DNA from: Diphasiastrum complanatum
Taxonomy: Eukaryota > Streptophyta > Lycopodiopsida > Lycopodiales > Lycopodiaceae
NCBI GenBank assembly: GCA_029204225.1
Contig: MU832043.1
Coordinates: 26,212-90,211 of the forward strand
DNA length: 64,000 nt
Direction of reading: 5' to 3'
Positions within the stretch are counted from its first letter, which is position 1. Every line of letters begins with the position of its first letter. Below the pieces are notes generated by a model. It was not told the DNA's origin and did no database searches. It saw nothing but the letters and a program-made list of their open reading frames with translations. Of the stretch, positions 22,023-33,547 are shown in pieces. The position numbers and the translations under genes were made by a program.

Positions 22023-22148
22023 CTGTATTGTTCATTTGCGCATTTGTTTGAAACATTCAATTTGAACAATCTGCTGCTAACTGTGGCGCTTCCGATCCTA
22101 CACCCAGCTCGCTCATCAGCTTCCACTCATTCTCACTGATTTCCGACA
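22023..22148 (+). mobile_element. 3' LTR of copia C
   Basis: The partner of 18013-18138, ending TTTCCGACA at 22148. The pair brackets copia C, element D inserted in it, and about 370 unexplained bases between 21651 and 22022. Confidence 0.75.
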
Positions 22149-22934
22149 CACTGCATGTAGGTACCCCTAACCCATAATCGTCAAGACCCATGTATAAGCC
22201 CATACTAGGATGCAACACACATGCCTATATCGCATGTGGGTGTGACCCCATGGTCCTACTTGACTTTTATCCAGATTAGGCCTGGCCCCTACATCCAAGA
22301 CAACTTCTAATGGTCCAAACCCCCATTGGGGCCGTAACAACGACCGTTCAATTGTCGCTTATTTAAGTTCTAACAACTTCGTTAAAATATTAGGGCCTAT
22401 TTACGGTTGAGCTAAATGCATCATGGAGCTTTGTATCCAACCCTTCGCCCCTTGACATGAAATATGAGAACAACGTGGCTAGAAGGTGTCAACAAGTGAG
22501 TTTGAGGCTTGCAAGATGCTCTGGCTGTCAATTGTAGCATGCATTTAGCTTGAACCACCTTACAATTTTATCTCATGCCTTTTGGTAATTATCACCCCTT
22601 GGAATGACACAAAATTTAATATGGGTGGGCGAGCCAAACTCAAGCACATACACCAACCAACAATTTTACCCCATGGAAAGACTACTAAGGGCGTTCTCTC
22701 ACACAGTCATAGGGGATGTGTATCTATAAAAAAACTCAACTTTCATTGGATAGAAAAAAAATAGGAAAGCCAATTTTCCATTTCACATAAAAGATTGATA
22801 TCCACCATGTGGCAGATGACTTGATAAAAAAATGATGACATGGCGTAAGTGGAAATGCCAGGGAGTACTTCTCGGCATTTCTACATGTCCTAGGGCCCCT
22901 TTTTTGACGAGCCATTAATATTCAGATTTTCTTA
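22149..22934. other. Upstream flank of the CC1-like gene
   Basis: No coding frame of interest. It may carry distal promoter sequence but shows no motif I would defend. Confidence 0.3.
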
Positions 22935-23134
22935 GAGGCTCTTTCCATGTTCACCCCCTCACTCGGGCTGTGCGTCACCTTACATCATCCTTTCACCTGA
23001 GAGAACGGGTTCACCTACTCTCTCCAAATGCTGATCTCGGTGAAATATGCAAACCCTCTCACCCGCTCACCAACCCGTGCTCTTGGTAGACGTAACCATG
23101 CTCGGGCAAGGGGGTGAGCATGGAAAGGCGCTCT
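22935..23134. mobile_element. Short inverted-repeat element (MITE-like)
   Basis: CTTTCCATGTTCACCCCCT at 22941 has an imperfect inverted partner ending near 23130 (complement CTTTCCATGCTCACCCCCT). A second inverted pair inside (GAACGGGTT / AACCCGTGCTC) makes the whole roughly 200 bases a foldback. It lies about 500 bases upstream of the host ATG. No target duplication seen. Confidence 0.55.
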
Positions 23135-23479
23135 TACTGGGAAAACATCTTTATAACTCATGTAAGATAGAAGAGAGAGAACAAAGGTCACCCAAATAAG
23201 TTTGTGGCGTGAAATAGTAGGTTTGTGTGTGAAATAAAAGGCGACACACTTAGATGAAAGCGCTGATGAAGGGGATAAGTGTGACTTAGCGTTATTATTG
23301 ATCTCTAACCCCTTGGTGGGTAAAAACACCCTAAAAATATCTTTTTCATGTATTATAGACACATAAGTACCTCCTTGGGCAAACATAATATAAATTAGGT
23401 CTTACAAGAACAGTGGCTTTTTTCATATTTTGGATCGTCGTTCATTTACAAATTTGGCCAAAGCCCTAATTAGTGTGCA

Positions 23480-23644
23480 TTCCTCAACTGCTTTAGTTTT
23501 TCTCTTCATCCTGACGATCCCCGCCTGGCGGATGAATGAAGGCGATCGAGCAAATGCGAGCTCGATCGAGCAATCCGTGCACTACTTTTCGTAAGTGACA
23601 CAAAGCGCAAGTGTGTGTCTGGTTGCTGCCAAATCTGAAGAAGA
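23480..23644 (+). promoter_or_regulatory. Probable 5' UTR / proximal promoter of CC1-like gene
   Basis: Inferred only from position upstream of ATG 23645. No clear TATA box at the expected distance, and CT-rich TTTCTCTTCATCC near 23500 may be a pyrimidine initiator patch. The start context GAAGAATGGAG is good for plants. Confidence 0.3.
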
Positions 23645-24222
23645 ATGGAGTTCGATGAGTACGAATACTTGGAAAAAATGGTCGAAAACCCTGACAGTTC
23701 CAAAGATGGCGCTGCCACTGGGAACGAAGAGCAGCAGGTGATTGACAGAGATGGAAGGGATTCCAGAAGGATCTTTAATAGGAGTAAGGAGCGTGTTCAT
23801 GGCCGAGATCGTGCTGCCAAAAGAGGCCGGGGAGAGGAGGGGGAGCGACGGGCAAGTGATAGAGGCGAAAAGGGTAAGGTGTCTAGGGTTTATGTTCATC
23901 GTGAAAAACATTCTCGAGAACGGGATAAGGAGAGGGAGCATGAAGGCAGAGCTGAGAGGGGGAGGCGAGATACAGAAAGAGGCGAGAGGGATGAGAGGGT
24001 TCGGCCCATCGAGAAGGATGATAAAGATTCTAGAAGCAGTGATAGGGATGGGACGCGTGAGAAGGAAAGAGAGCGAGGAATAAACCCTAGGAAGAGCATG
24101 GAGTCGGATCGAAACTTTGGAAAAGAGAATGATCATGATAAGGAAAGGGTCCAAGAAAAGGAAGCAAGCGAAGGTAGAGGGACGGACAGCCGTCTCGAAA
24201 TAATTCGAGAATACAAGCATCG
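23645..24222 (+). CDS. CC1-like/RBM39-type splicing factor, exon 1
   Basis: The product begins MEFDEYEYLEKMVENPD, the conserved acidic start of plant CC1-like splicing factors (U2AF65-related nuclear RNA-binding proteins, animal RBM39/CAPER), and continues as a long Arg/Asp/Glu/Ser-rich low-complexity region of about 175 residues, the counterpart of the RS domain that directs such proteins to spliceosomes. The exon ends at AAGCATCG|GTATGT (24222), a consensus donor, in phase 2; CG plus the first C of exon 2 restores an Arg codon. Reading on past 24222 meets a stop at 24241, so splicing is required. I chose ATG 23645 because the conserved N-terminus starts there. Confidence 0.88.
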
Positions 24223-25354
24223 GTATGTCATATATCGTGAATGAAATAGGCTCTTTTTGACCTAACCCTTGTTTTGATGGTTAGAAGAAGTAATGATCTT
24301 GCTAGCTACATCATAGCTGAAATATTTTTAAATCTTTTAAACAACGTATTTCACATTCTCGATGCTGCATATGTGATTCTAATATAATGTGTGGAAGTCC
24401 AACAATTTGATTCAATGAAACTGTTCTATATGATAATCCAATCGCAATTTCTATGATGTTCTTACCTGAATTAATCTCATTTGGATATCAAGTGGTAGAA
24501 CTTTGAAAGTGGACATGATTAAAGTTTGTAGTGCAGAGGTAAACCTGTATATCCAACTTCCAAGTACCGAGCCATCATCAAATAACCACAGATCTAGACT
24601 GTAGTGTACTCTATCAAGTTTAACTTTTCAGATTTCAACAAGCACCCTCTGCTCCATTTGAAAGATGCAAAATGCAAGCTTCAATTGTTGAAGGCTCAGA
24701 AGCTCCCACTGTTTGGAATTGAGAATTGTTGTAAGCTTAGTTTTATTGAGCAAGAATGTTATTGGTTTACTGGCTACTGAATTGAAACAAATCACGTGAT
24801 AGCTTAAAGATTTGGTTTGGCAGATGGATCTGCACATTTGGGTGACTGCAATTTATTTATCGACAACCCAAAACTGATCAGTGATGTATGTAAATACAAT
24901 ATTGGAGTATTCTATCAGTACAATATAGTTTGACCTTGTCAGGAATCAGGTGCTTGCTGGCTGATGTTAGTAAATATGTACGGCTGATCAATGTCATCAC
25001 TGATGCAATTAGTGCTTGCTCCTATCAATGAGCATGACAAAAGATTAGGTTGAAAAGTTCTGATGTGCTGAAAATCATGCATCGAGCAGGTCAATCTGCC
25101 CACAATTTACTTCTCATCGTTTCTAAGTTTATGTGAACCAAACTGAAAGCAGCTCGTGCCCTTCAAAAATTTGAGACCTGTGTTCATTGTCAAGAAGGTG
25201 TATGAGTTGCATTCAAATTCAAATGCTCATTTCACGATTCTGATTTGTATGCTCATGGGAAAAATTGTATCATTGGAAATGATTACTTGTGAAAAGTTTT
25301 CTCAATTCTGTTTTGGTTTTCCAGTCATCTTTGAAAATAGTTTGTCGTCTGCAG
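24223..25354 (+). other. Intron 1 of CC1-like gene
   Basis: 1132 bases from GTATGT to GTCTGCAG. AT-rich and free of recognisable transposons, in contrast to intron 2. Confidence 0.8.
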
Positions 25355-25451
25355 CCATTCAAGGCAAAATAGGGACAAGAAAGAAGAATCTGGCCGGACT
25401 GAACCTGAGGCTGACCCTGAGAGAGATCAACGAACTGTTTTTGCCTACCAG
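25355..25451 (+). CDS. CC1-like splicing factor, exon 2
   Basis: The 97-base exon encodes a Lys/Glu patch, then EADPERDQRTVFAYQ, the sequence that in plant CC1-like proteins directly precedes and enters RRM1 (TVFAYQ is the first strand, RNP2). The acceptor is GTCTGCAG at 25354 and the donor CAG|GTAGTG at 25452. Phase 2 in and phase 0 out agree with both neighbours. Only 46 bases separate the donor from the first microsatellite in the giant intron. Confidence 0.88.
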
Positions 25452-25497
25452 GTAGTGTGAACATTTACGTTTGCAATTGCAGTGATTCATTTACATT

Positions 25498-25566
<69 letters not shown>
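25498..25566. repeat. (GT)n(GA)n microsatellite
   Basis: About 8 GT units are followed by about 27 GA units. On the minus strand the (TC)n half is the 3' tail of LINE copy 1. Confidence 0.95.
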
Positions 25567-25571
<5 letters not shown>

Positions 25572-25810
25572 TAAACATCTTTTCCATGCCCTTAGGCGTA
25601 TAAGACAAACAAAGTACATTAGAAAGATGGAACAAGGATGTATCAATGCCGTCAAGCAAACTAACTAAATCAACTAGCTAACTAAGAAGAGATTTATGGC
25701 TAGGAATATATGGTACGAAGACCATTTACAATCTCAACTGGGCATCTCTTCATTTCTCTAACTTTGATTCCGTATCAAAATTCAAACTCTTATTACAATA
25801 GGTTTACGAT

Positions 25811-26529
25811 TTACAAATTGGATAATACCATCACGATAAATAAGCCGTTTACTAGTTGTTGTAGCTTCCTGTCTTTCCCTTTTTCGTTCTTGCACCTGGA
25901 TGACTCGTCCAAGTAGATTTTGGTGCTGTGCAACTTCGATCTCTGCTCTAACACTTTACGACGATGAGACGCTAAAGTGAAGCGTATAACATAGGTATCT
26001 GGATCTTTCTTAGGTTGCCAAGCAATTTCCATACCTTTGGAGTGGTGCTGAAGGTTATCCTCCAAGAAAATCTTAGCCTCATTAATAGTGTTTTGGGAAT
26101 TTGGAATACCTCGAACGCGAACGTTAAGAGCTTTCTGTTCTTGTAGATGGCCTTCAGTGAAAGTCGCTGAGATTAACGAAGATGACGGAAGAATAGCAGG
26201 AGATGAACCTTTGAGTACATCTACCCATGATTGGACAGCCGTGTGATGCTGTTCCACTTGTGCTTCGAGCTGCTGGATCTTAGCTAGGTAGATTGAGAAG
26301 ACTCTTTGATTTTGATAGCTGCAACCTCGATTTTGATAGCCTCAACTTCTTTCTTGAGTTCTCCAAAGGACATATCTAGCTTCTGAAGGTGCGTTTGCAT
26401 TGCTGAAAACATAGATTTTTGAGAAGCAGGTTTTTCTCGATGGTTGTTAAGGTATTGAAATATTCTTTCTTGATCTGCACGAAGAACAAAGATCATGAAG
26501 GATGTGGGCAAAAGTGCTTTTGGATTATT
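25811..26529 (-). pseudogene. LINE ORF1-like, C-terminal part
   Basis: The N-terminal part has a heptad-like segment (LQKLDMSFGELKKEVEAIKI), then a stop at 26287 where the same frame continues with LAKIQQLEAQVEQHH. The C-terminal part contains LNVRVRGIPNSQNTINEA and YVIRFTLASHRRKVLEQRSK, which resembles the coiled coil plus RRM-like/basic layout of LINE ORF1 nucleic-acid-binding proteins. Frameshift and stop make it non-functional. Confidence 0.5.
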
Positions 26530-26880
26530 CCAATGTTTCATGGGTCCCTTTCATACGTCGTTTCAAAATGGGAGGTTCATGTTCGAAACAAGAAATTCTT
26601 TTAGGGTTTTTTATTTGAAAATGTGTTTTTATGTATTTTTTGGGGTTTAGAGATGTCATAGAAAGACTAGTATCAAGTAGATACATTCAATTTTATGAGA
26701 ATGCTCTAGAGAATGCAATTTCAAGAGGAGAAACTGTGCATGGTCACTTTCCTTAGTCAAAAAAATTGCCCTCTTTTAGCAGTCGTTTTGAATGTAAGAA
26801 ATGTGTTTCGAAACAAGCCTTTTCGAATGGGGCGTTTCAAACGTGTTTCTTTGTTCGAAACCCGTTTCGATGAACATTGG
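26530..26880. mobile_element. Palindrome-ended small element, GTTTCGAAAC family
   Basis: 351 bases bounded by CCAATGTTTCAT and its imperfect complement (CCAATGTTCAT on the other strand). Both ends carry clusters of GTTTCGAAAC-like self-complementary motifs (26565-26600, 26808-26870). It splits LINE ORF1. Flanks on the minus strand are AATAACCC and AATAATCC, an imperfect 8-base duplication if the terminal CC is shared. No ORF. It resembles a hAT-type MITE. Confidence 0.55.
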
Positions 26881-27249
26881 GTTATTCGAATCTCGATCAT
26901 TCGGAGACAACAATAGAGCTAAAGTAAGCTCACTATTACCAAGAACATGATTTGATGGGGAGATAGGAGCTGCAACAGGGATAGGAGGTGTAGGAGTCGA
27001 AGAAGCAAGAGTAGATGGCTGAAGCATGGATGGAGCTGTAGAAGGTGTAGAAGGAGAAGGGACGGTGTCAGGGCCACGATTCACAGTAGTTTTCCCATTA
27101 AGCCAGGCGGCCAGACACAACAACTTGTTGGCTAGGTTCGCTAGAGTAGCGATGGAGTAGTCAGAAGTAGCGTTGGCAATCTGTAGATGTGCTTTCGCTA
27201 GGCACGCTAGCTGAGAGAGACCCTTCAATGGTAGCAGGTGCGATGGCAA
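26881..27249 (-). pseudogene. LINE ORF1-like, N-terminal part
   Basis: The frame encodes a leader, then a Pro/Ser/Thr-rich linker (VPSPSTPSTAPSM and following) and ends SPNDRDSNNP at the small element. Sense continues on the far side with NNPKALLPTSF, so this is the upstream half of the same protein. Family assignment is tentative. Confidence 0.4.
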
Positions 27250-27298
27250 GTAGGCTCATGGTGGCAGCGAGCAGCATCTGCTAGTTCCCATCGCGCGA

Positions 27299-27299
<1 letters not shown>

Positions 27300-27366
<67 letters not shown>
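27300..27366. repeat. (GA)n microsatellite, tail of LINE copy 2
   Basis: A pure GA run of 67 bases. The 69-70-aa frames across it on both strands are repeat artefacts. Confidence 0.95.
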
Positions 27367-27668
<302 letters not shown>

Positions 27669-27844
27669 AAGCTTTATTAATGTCTTTTCCATGCCAAAAG
27701 GTACATGTCAAGTATGTGGTAACCATAGGAGCGTATGAAACGTCTCCAAAACAATAACAAAAGTAGCAATCTAGAGCTAAAGCTATAAACTGAAATAGAT
27801 GTGATGCTATTAGAAACATGTGGGAGCATGTATACTGCTAACAG

Positions 27845-28456
27845 TCATGAGTGAGGTATGACGCTATCATCTAGTCCTGTCCTGCTGGTGCTGATGGTAT
27901 AGAAGGATGCATGAAGGGCCAGTGGTGGTCTCTGACGTCGTCTGAGAGGATGAAGAGGTCTCCTCGTGATAGGTCGAGTAGCTCGTGCTGCAACATGGGT
28001 ATGTGTGGGACGCTGTCTCTGGTCTCTGTGGGCAAGTAGGTCATCATCATCATCGTCACCGTCATCAAAATGTCCTCTCCTCCTGGAGAAGAAAGAAGTG
28101 ATCTGAGGCTGAGAAACCTGACTCGGCTGGGCTGTCTGATACAAATCCTGTCGTAGTATAAACATCTCTCGTATCATGAGTGCCGCGCATCGGGAATCCT
28201 CATAAGCTATGAGCGATCGTAAGGTGACAGGTGCGTCTCGGAACAAACAGTGGTATCTCTCTCTGATCTCGTAATATACCGGGCACCTAAAGATAAAGTG
28301 CTCCTCTGACTCCACCTCCTCTAAAGAGCATAACTGGCAAATCCGCTCCTCTCTAGGGGTACTTGGGAATCTACCAGTCTCAATAGCCAACTGATGTGAT
28401 GATACACGGAGTTGTCCCAATGTAAATCTGAGGCAATGTGATAGTCTCGAGTCCAA
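27845..28456 (-). pseudogene. LINE copy 3 ORF2 C-terminus with zinc finger
   Basis: It contains LRFTLGQLRVSSHQLAIETG, then RICQLCSLEEVESEEHFIFR and CPVYYEIRERY. The CX2C...HXXXXC arrangement is the zinc-binding end typical of plant LINE ORF2 (zf-RVT-like). An acidic run DDGDDDDDD follows, encoded by the CATCATCATC stretch near 28040. The frame connects upstream, through a stop near 28696, to the RT. Confidence 0.75.
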
Positions 28457-30190
28457 ATAATGCGGTAAGACCGGGAACCCTGCTATGTCAAGCTCAATAA
28501 AATGAGTCCAGTAGTAGCCGGGTTTAACCCCAAGCTGTCGCCCCCAAGTACGGTCGAGATATGCCCGATATAAGATGTGCCTGATATACTGATGAGTACC
28601 TGAGGGGAGCTCTGTAATGGAGAAATGGGATGCATGAGAGAACCATGATAGTCGATAACCCTGGTCATGAAGAAAGTGTGAGGAGACAAGTCATGTCTGT
28701 GTATATCTCATATCCTCATCGAGCAGAGCCTGGATTCTCTGAATGTATGTGATAAGCTGGAACGCGGCATATATCTGAATGGGTGGAACGACAAACTCTG
28801 CTAGAAGGATCTCATGTGGAACCGAGGGCTTCGCCCGAATCATACGGGCTAACATGGTGGTTTGCAATCGTGAGATGCTGGTCCAATGTGATGAAGGGAG
28901 GCCGGTGCACCATGTCTCTGCTGCATATAAGGCTGTGGGGGTGACAATATTATAAAAGAGTCTACACTTACTGCGAACATCTCGGATGAGCTTCCTGAAA
29001 CAGAACCGCTCAAGCTGAACAAGAGAGGAATGCCCCTTCCCAAGTCAGGTGGTGGCAGCTTGCCGCATGCTGAAGGTAGGACCAGAGAAGAGTATCCCCA
29101 AATAGGTATAAGAGGAAACTATCTCTAAGGCCTGTCCATCTAGGATGAGCTCCTGGCGCTGCATGAAGGCTTGAGAAGTGTTGAAGACCATAACCTTGGT
29201 CTTCGCAGTGTTCACCCCCAACCCCCATCTGGTACAAAATCCCTGTAAACAATCCAGCTGCCTCTGCAAACCCTCTCTGGTCGGGGATACTAGTACTACA
29301 TCATCCGCATAAAGGAGAATAGCAATCAGAATGGTGCCAAGTCTACAGCCACCCCCGCCACATTGTGAGATGACTCGCTCTAACTCATCAATATACAATC
29401 CAAAGAGAACCGGTGAAAGAGAGCACCCCTGTTTCACCCCAATGGTGCTCCAAATGTGATCAGATAAGCCACTGCTATGTCGGAAACATCCCAAGACCTT
29501 CTCATAAAGAGCCATCACTGCTAAAACAATATATGTGGAGACAAGGTCACGAAGTCTCTGAATGAGCAGGGAGCAGAATCGAAGGCCTTCCTGAAATCTA
29601 CAACACAGCAGTAAACCCTCTCTTTCCTGTACTTAGCTTCCTCGATCAAGGCTCGTAGTGTAAAAATATGGTCAGTGGTAGAATAATGAGATCGGAAACC
29701 TGCCTGCCCCAATGCATGTAATCTCCGAGCTTCTGCCTCTGAACTCACTGCAGACTGGAGTATGGTACCATAGAGCTTCGTGAGAACATGTCCGATCATG
29801 ATGGTGCGGTAATTACCAGGAATCATGGGATCACCATTTTTATGAATAGGGTGGATGATGTTGGTGCACCAGGATGAGGGGAAACCAGAGACAACGGCGG
29901 AAGTGAGGAGAGTGGCTAGTAAGGAGGTCGGAAGCATGGGTTAGGAGTTCAGATTCAAGGTCTTCGATATCTCTTGCTTTATGGGACTTCATTCTCTTGA
30001 TGGCCGTAAGTACCATGTCAGATGTGAAGAAGGTGAACTCAGAGGGGCATGGGGAGATAGAGATGGGTGTGTCAGTGGGTATGGTATATAGTTTGGTAGC
30101 GTATTCGGTTCATATGCGAAGGTCATCCAGGAGGGGTGGTGGAGCACGAGGGATAAACTCACGCCAAAAGGCGCCTGAAGAGGAACTGAA
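28457..30190 (-). pseudogene. LINE copy 3 reverse transcriptase
   Basis: In order: TSDMVLTAIKRMKSHKARD (about 30030), W..NIIHPIHKNGDPMIPGNY, LGQAGFRSHYSTTDHIFTLR, CCVVDFRKAFDS, then stop/frameshift near 29520, IGVKQGCSLSPVLFGLYIDE, and the catalytic ILLYADDVVLVSP (about 29300), followed by thumb-like NTAKTKVMVFN and LDGQALEIVSSYTYLGI. These are the conserved blocks of a LINE RT. At least three disruptions are present. Confidence 0.88.
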
Positions 30191-30199
30191 GAGAAGATC

Positions 30200-30203
<4 letters not shown>

Positions 30204-30268
<65 letters not shown>
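30204..30268. repeat. (GA)n microsatellite at LINE copy 3 5' end
   Basis: A GA run of about 65 bases directly abuts the truncated 5' end of LINE copy 3. Confidence 0.95.
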
Positions 30269-30271
<3 letters not shown>

Positions 30272-30784
30272 GGGCTCAAAAGTTGACACTCTCTCTAGAA
30301 AGATCTAGAGGATGAACTATAGAGGACATCTATCATGCGTGTCCCATCATTACTCTCATAGGTCTGCAGTTTTGAATGACAAGCATGATTGAATAGTGTT
30401 TGAGGTTACGTAAAAGATGTGTGTATGTATTCACGTGTGTTTGACTTCTAGACGGAAATGTTTACATGTCTCATCATACCAGGGTTGGTGTGGATGGTGA
30501 GAGAGGGTGTAGGAAGGAGATTTTTGATGTCTGGATGGGAAGGCAATAGAGGCGGATTTGTGAAGCACAGTTGCGAGTAAAGTGGCCCAGGTCTAAAGTG
30601 GGCTATTATGTGGGAAACAGAGTAGGGAGGAGAGAGAGACACTTCTAGGAGTTGGGAGGTTTTTAGTTGATTAACCAAAATCAGCGAGGCATGAGATTTA
30701 TTATCCAGTTGATGGACAAATTCAGAAGTTGCAACCATTGGATCTCAAGCAGCATATCATAGATCCTAAGATTCATAAGGTCAA
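30269..30784. other. Unassigned segment
   Basis: A minus frame at 30448-30738 encodes FVHQLDNKSHASLILVN and a Pro/Ser-rich part. It could be the end of a LINE endonuclease region, but I cannot confirm it. Confidence 0.25.
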
Positions 30785-31660
30785 AGGATAGTACATATTG
30801 GTAAGTAGGTGGAATACCGCCTTTGAGCAGGGTCCAACTTCTTGCTTTCAAAAGCCACCGGTCTACCATCCTGATATAGGATTGCGCCTATAGCATAGTC
30901 ACTGGCATCCGTTTCAAGTACATACGGCTTGTTAGGATCCACTATGTGTAGAATAGGCGCTGTAGTTACACAGTATTTGAGGTTCTCAAAACTCTGATTC
31001 AACTCTTCAGTCCAAGTAACTGGAGGACTGAATTTACTGTGCCGGCTAACTCTTTTAGCCCCTTTGAGGACATTCGTCAAGGCCAATGCAATCAATGCAT
31101 AGTTCAAGATGAATCTATGAATAAACCCCGTAAAGCCCAAAAAAGACTTAACCTCACGGATGGTTTTAGGGATAGGCCATTCACGTACTTGTCGGACTTT
31201 ATTTGGGTCAATTTCCAACCCATGGTACGAAATAATGTGACCAAGGTATAACAACCTTTTCTGGAAGAATACACATTTGGATTCCTTGGCAAAAGGCTTC
31301 TCCTGTCTAAGTAACTTTAAGACAGTCCTGAGATGCTCCTCATGCTCCTCCAAGGTCTTACTATAGATGAGAATATCATCTAAGTAGACTATTACAAACT
31401 TTCCCAGATATGGACGAAGAAGATCGTTCATCATCTGCTGGAAAGTCGTTGGAGCATTTGTCAAGCCAAATGGTGAAACCAGAAACTCATAATGGCCATA
31501 CCTAGTTCTAAACTTGGTTTTTTCAATATCCTCAGTCTTTATGCGAATCTGATGATACCCTGATCTCAAATCGATTTTGGTGAAGTACTTTGCACCATGC
31601 AATCGATCAACCAGTTCATCCATTTGTGGCAAAGGATAACGGTTTTTAACTTATTCAACT
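30785..31660 (-). pseudogene. Gypsy G reverse transcriptase and partial RNase H
   Basis: The frame gives [72 protein letters not shown] (catalytic YLDD), YLGHIISYHGLEID, VKSFLGFTGFIHRFI, and the RNase H start YVLETDASDYAIGAILYQDG. It ends inside RNase H; integrase and 3' LTR are lost. A frameshift at about 31625 separates it from the upstream gag-protease frame. Confidence 0.9.
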
Positions 31661-32855
31661 TCTTAAAGTCCACACAAAGACGAGTGCCTCCGTCTTTTTT
31701 ATCAACAAGGAGCACAGGTGCCTCCCAGGGAGATTTACTAGGCCTAACATGGCCCATCTTAAGGTAATTTTGCAATTGCCTATAAACCTCATCCTCTTCA
31801 GTAGTACTCATCCTATATGGATACAGTGATATAGGAGAACTACCAGGAATCAGTTTAATACCATGGTCAACACCCCTAGAGGGGGGAAGACCCTCAGGAA
31901 GCTGTTCAGGAAATACGTCGTTAAATTCTTGTCTAAGTTTCCTAAAAATTTCACCTTCCGGCGAATTTTCTTGTTTTAGGTTATTAGACATTAATTCCAT
32001 TTGGAGATTGTAAAATTGCAAACTACGTTCTTCGTGGTAAGTAAAATCCTTTAACCAACATAAATAAGAATTGCAATCAACAATATCCATACATTTAACA
32101 GTTTCCAAAGCAGAAAGCATATACGGAGTATAAATATCAACATTTCCATTCAATTCTATGAGTGAGCCGTTATGTAAGAACGACAAACTGTGTGTTACAT
32201 AGTTTTTCTTCATAGACTCGTTCCTCTCATAGAACCACTCTTTACCAAGTATAACATCTACCCTATCTAGATTCATAATATGAAAGTCTAATTTATCCTT
32301 ATAGGCTTGAATCTCTATTGGTAGACGTGGGACTATCCGGTCCCAAACTTGGCTTTCTGCTCCATTTGCCAGCTTCACTGTGTATCGGTGGTCACTTTGC
32401 CTTGTTTCCACCTTTAGCTTCTGCAACAAATTTGCGTTAATAAAATTATGTGTGGAACCATCGTCAAATAAAACAGTTACGGCTTGGCCATCCACAATCC
32501 CCTTCATCCGAATGAGGTCGTGAGGGCCAAAAACAGCCGTATTAAAACAACAATGCTCACACACAGAATTACCAGCAAAGGAAAGATCTACACTAGATAT
32601 GCTAGAGTTACCTGGCGTCTCAAAAGATGCCCCTTTAGCTTTCCGTTTCTTTGGACATTCCTTCGCGACATGACCTGGTTCCATACAATTGAAGCACAGA
32701 TTGTCGCTTCTGGCTTTCATGAAGGTTTCCTGGTCCAAGGTAGATCTTTTCTTCGATTTCCCTGAACCTGAAGCCCCTTCCTTTGCCTTATCTTTCGATA
32801 AGGAGGGCCTCTTACCCTTTACGTCGGGCAAGACACCAGTCTCAGGCTTAGCCAT
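31566..32855 (-). pseudogene. Gypsy G zinc knuckle, protease and RT start
   Basis: Zinc knuckle CFNCMEPGHVAKEC (about residue 54-67) follows a Lys/Ser-rich linker. The protease region reads VTVLFDDGSTHNFINANLLQ (DDGS in place of DTGS, as in several plant gypsy lineages) and VDVILGKEWF. The linker to RT has FNDVFPEQLPEGLPPSR and VDHGIKLIPGSSPISLYPYR, then PWEAPVLLVDKKDGGTRLCV. The frame is lost shortly after DFKKLN. Confidence 0.9.
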
Positions 32856-33547
32856 CGTACGAGTATCATCGTAGATTCTGGCGAAGCGAACAACATCCTC
32901 GAGGGTAAGAGGCTAGTTCCTCCTGACCTCTAGCTGATAGTCTCTTGGCAACCCCAGTATAAAATGCAACTTTACTAGCAAAGGATCTATTCTAGTTGCA
33001 AAACGAGAATAGACCTCTTGAAATTCTTGTAAATACTGATCCAGGGGCCGGTTTCCCATATGGATCGTTGCATACTGACGATAAAATTCAAAATCATTAA
33101 GAATAGGAAGGAAGGCCGCCTTAATGGCCTTACAGAAATCCACCCAATTCCTAGGAACTTCAGGCTTACCCCTTATATCTTGCCACCAGGTAAATGCTTT
33201 ACCTCGTAGGTACATGACGACTAGATTGATCTTGTTGTCCTCGGATGAATCGTGCATGGAAAAGTGCGAATTCCATCGATCCAGCCATTGCAAGACCGCC
33301 TCCGGGGTTCTATCCTTCTTTTCCCCAGCAAAATCCTCAGGAGTAAACAAGGGTTGATGCACCAATTGCCTTAGCTGCGTCAATTCCTTGAGATCCTGTT
33401 GATCCCTATGTGCTTTGCTTGCATATCCACAATCTGTTGCTGTAGACTGTTAATAGCCAGCATCAAAGCATCAGGGTCTAAAACAGAGGCAAATACTATA
33501 TCCTCATGAACAGGGGACATAGGCTGTGTGGTAGGAGTAGGCTCCAT
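32856..33547 (-). pseudogene. Gypsy G gag
   Basis: ATG at 33547 begins MEPTPTTQPMSPVHEDIVFA. A frameshift near 33400 leads to the capsid frame from 33383 with VLQWLDRWNSHFSM, YLRGKAFTWWQDI, FCKAIKAAFLP and RPLDQYLQEFQEVYSRF, the retrotransposon gag signature. A stop at about 32913 after EVRRN precedes PLTLEDVVRFARIYDD in the same frame, which continues into the zinc-knuckle ORF. Confidence 0.88.

Larger units (their letters stand above)
25567..27299 (-). mobile_element. LINE copy 1 (ORF1-bearing, (TC)n tail)
   Basis: A minus-strand LINE-like unit has ORF1 frames at 26881-27249 and 25811-26529, a 3' UTR, and a tail junction GGCATGGAAAAGATG then (TC)n. It is interrupted by the small element at 26530-26880. 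No RT is present between ORF1 and the tail, so this copy is deleted or non-autonomous. Its 5' end abuts the (GA)n tail of LINE copy 2. Confidence 0.6.

Noticed and set aside
23582-24220. Long minus-strand ORF (212 codons) opposite exon 1
   Set aside because: It is the mirror of the Arg/Glu-rich coding exon; low-complexity codons leave the opposite frame open. The + strand has the conserved start and splice phase.
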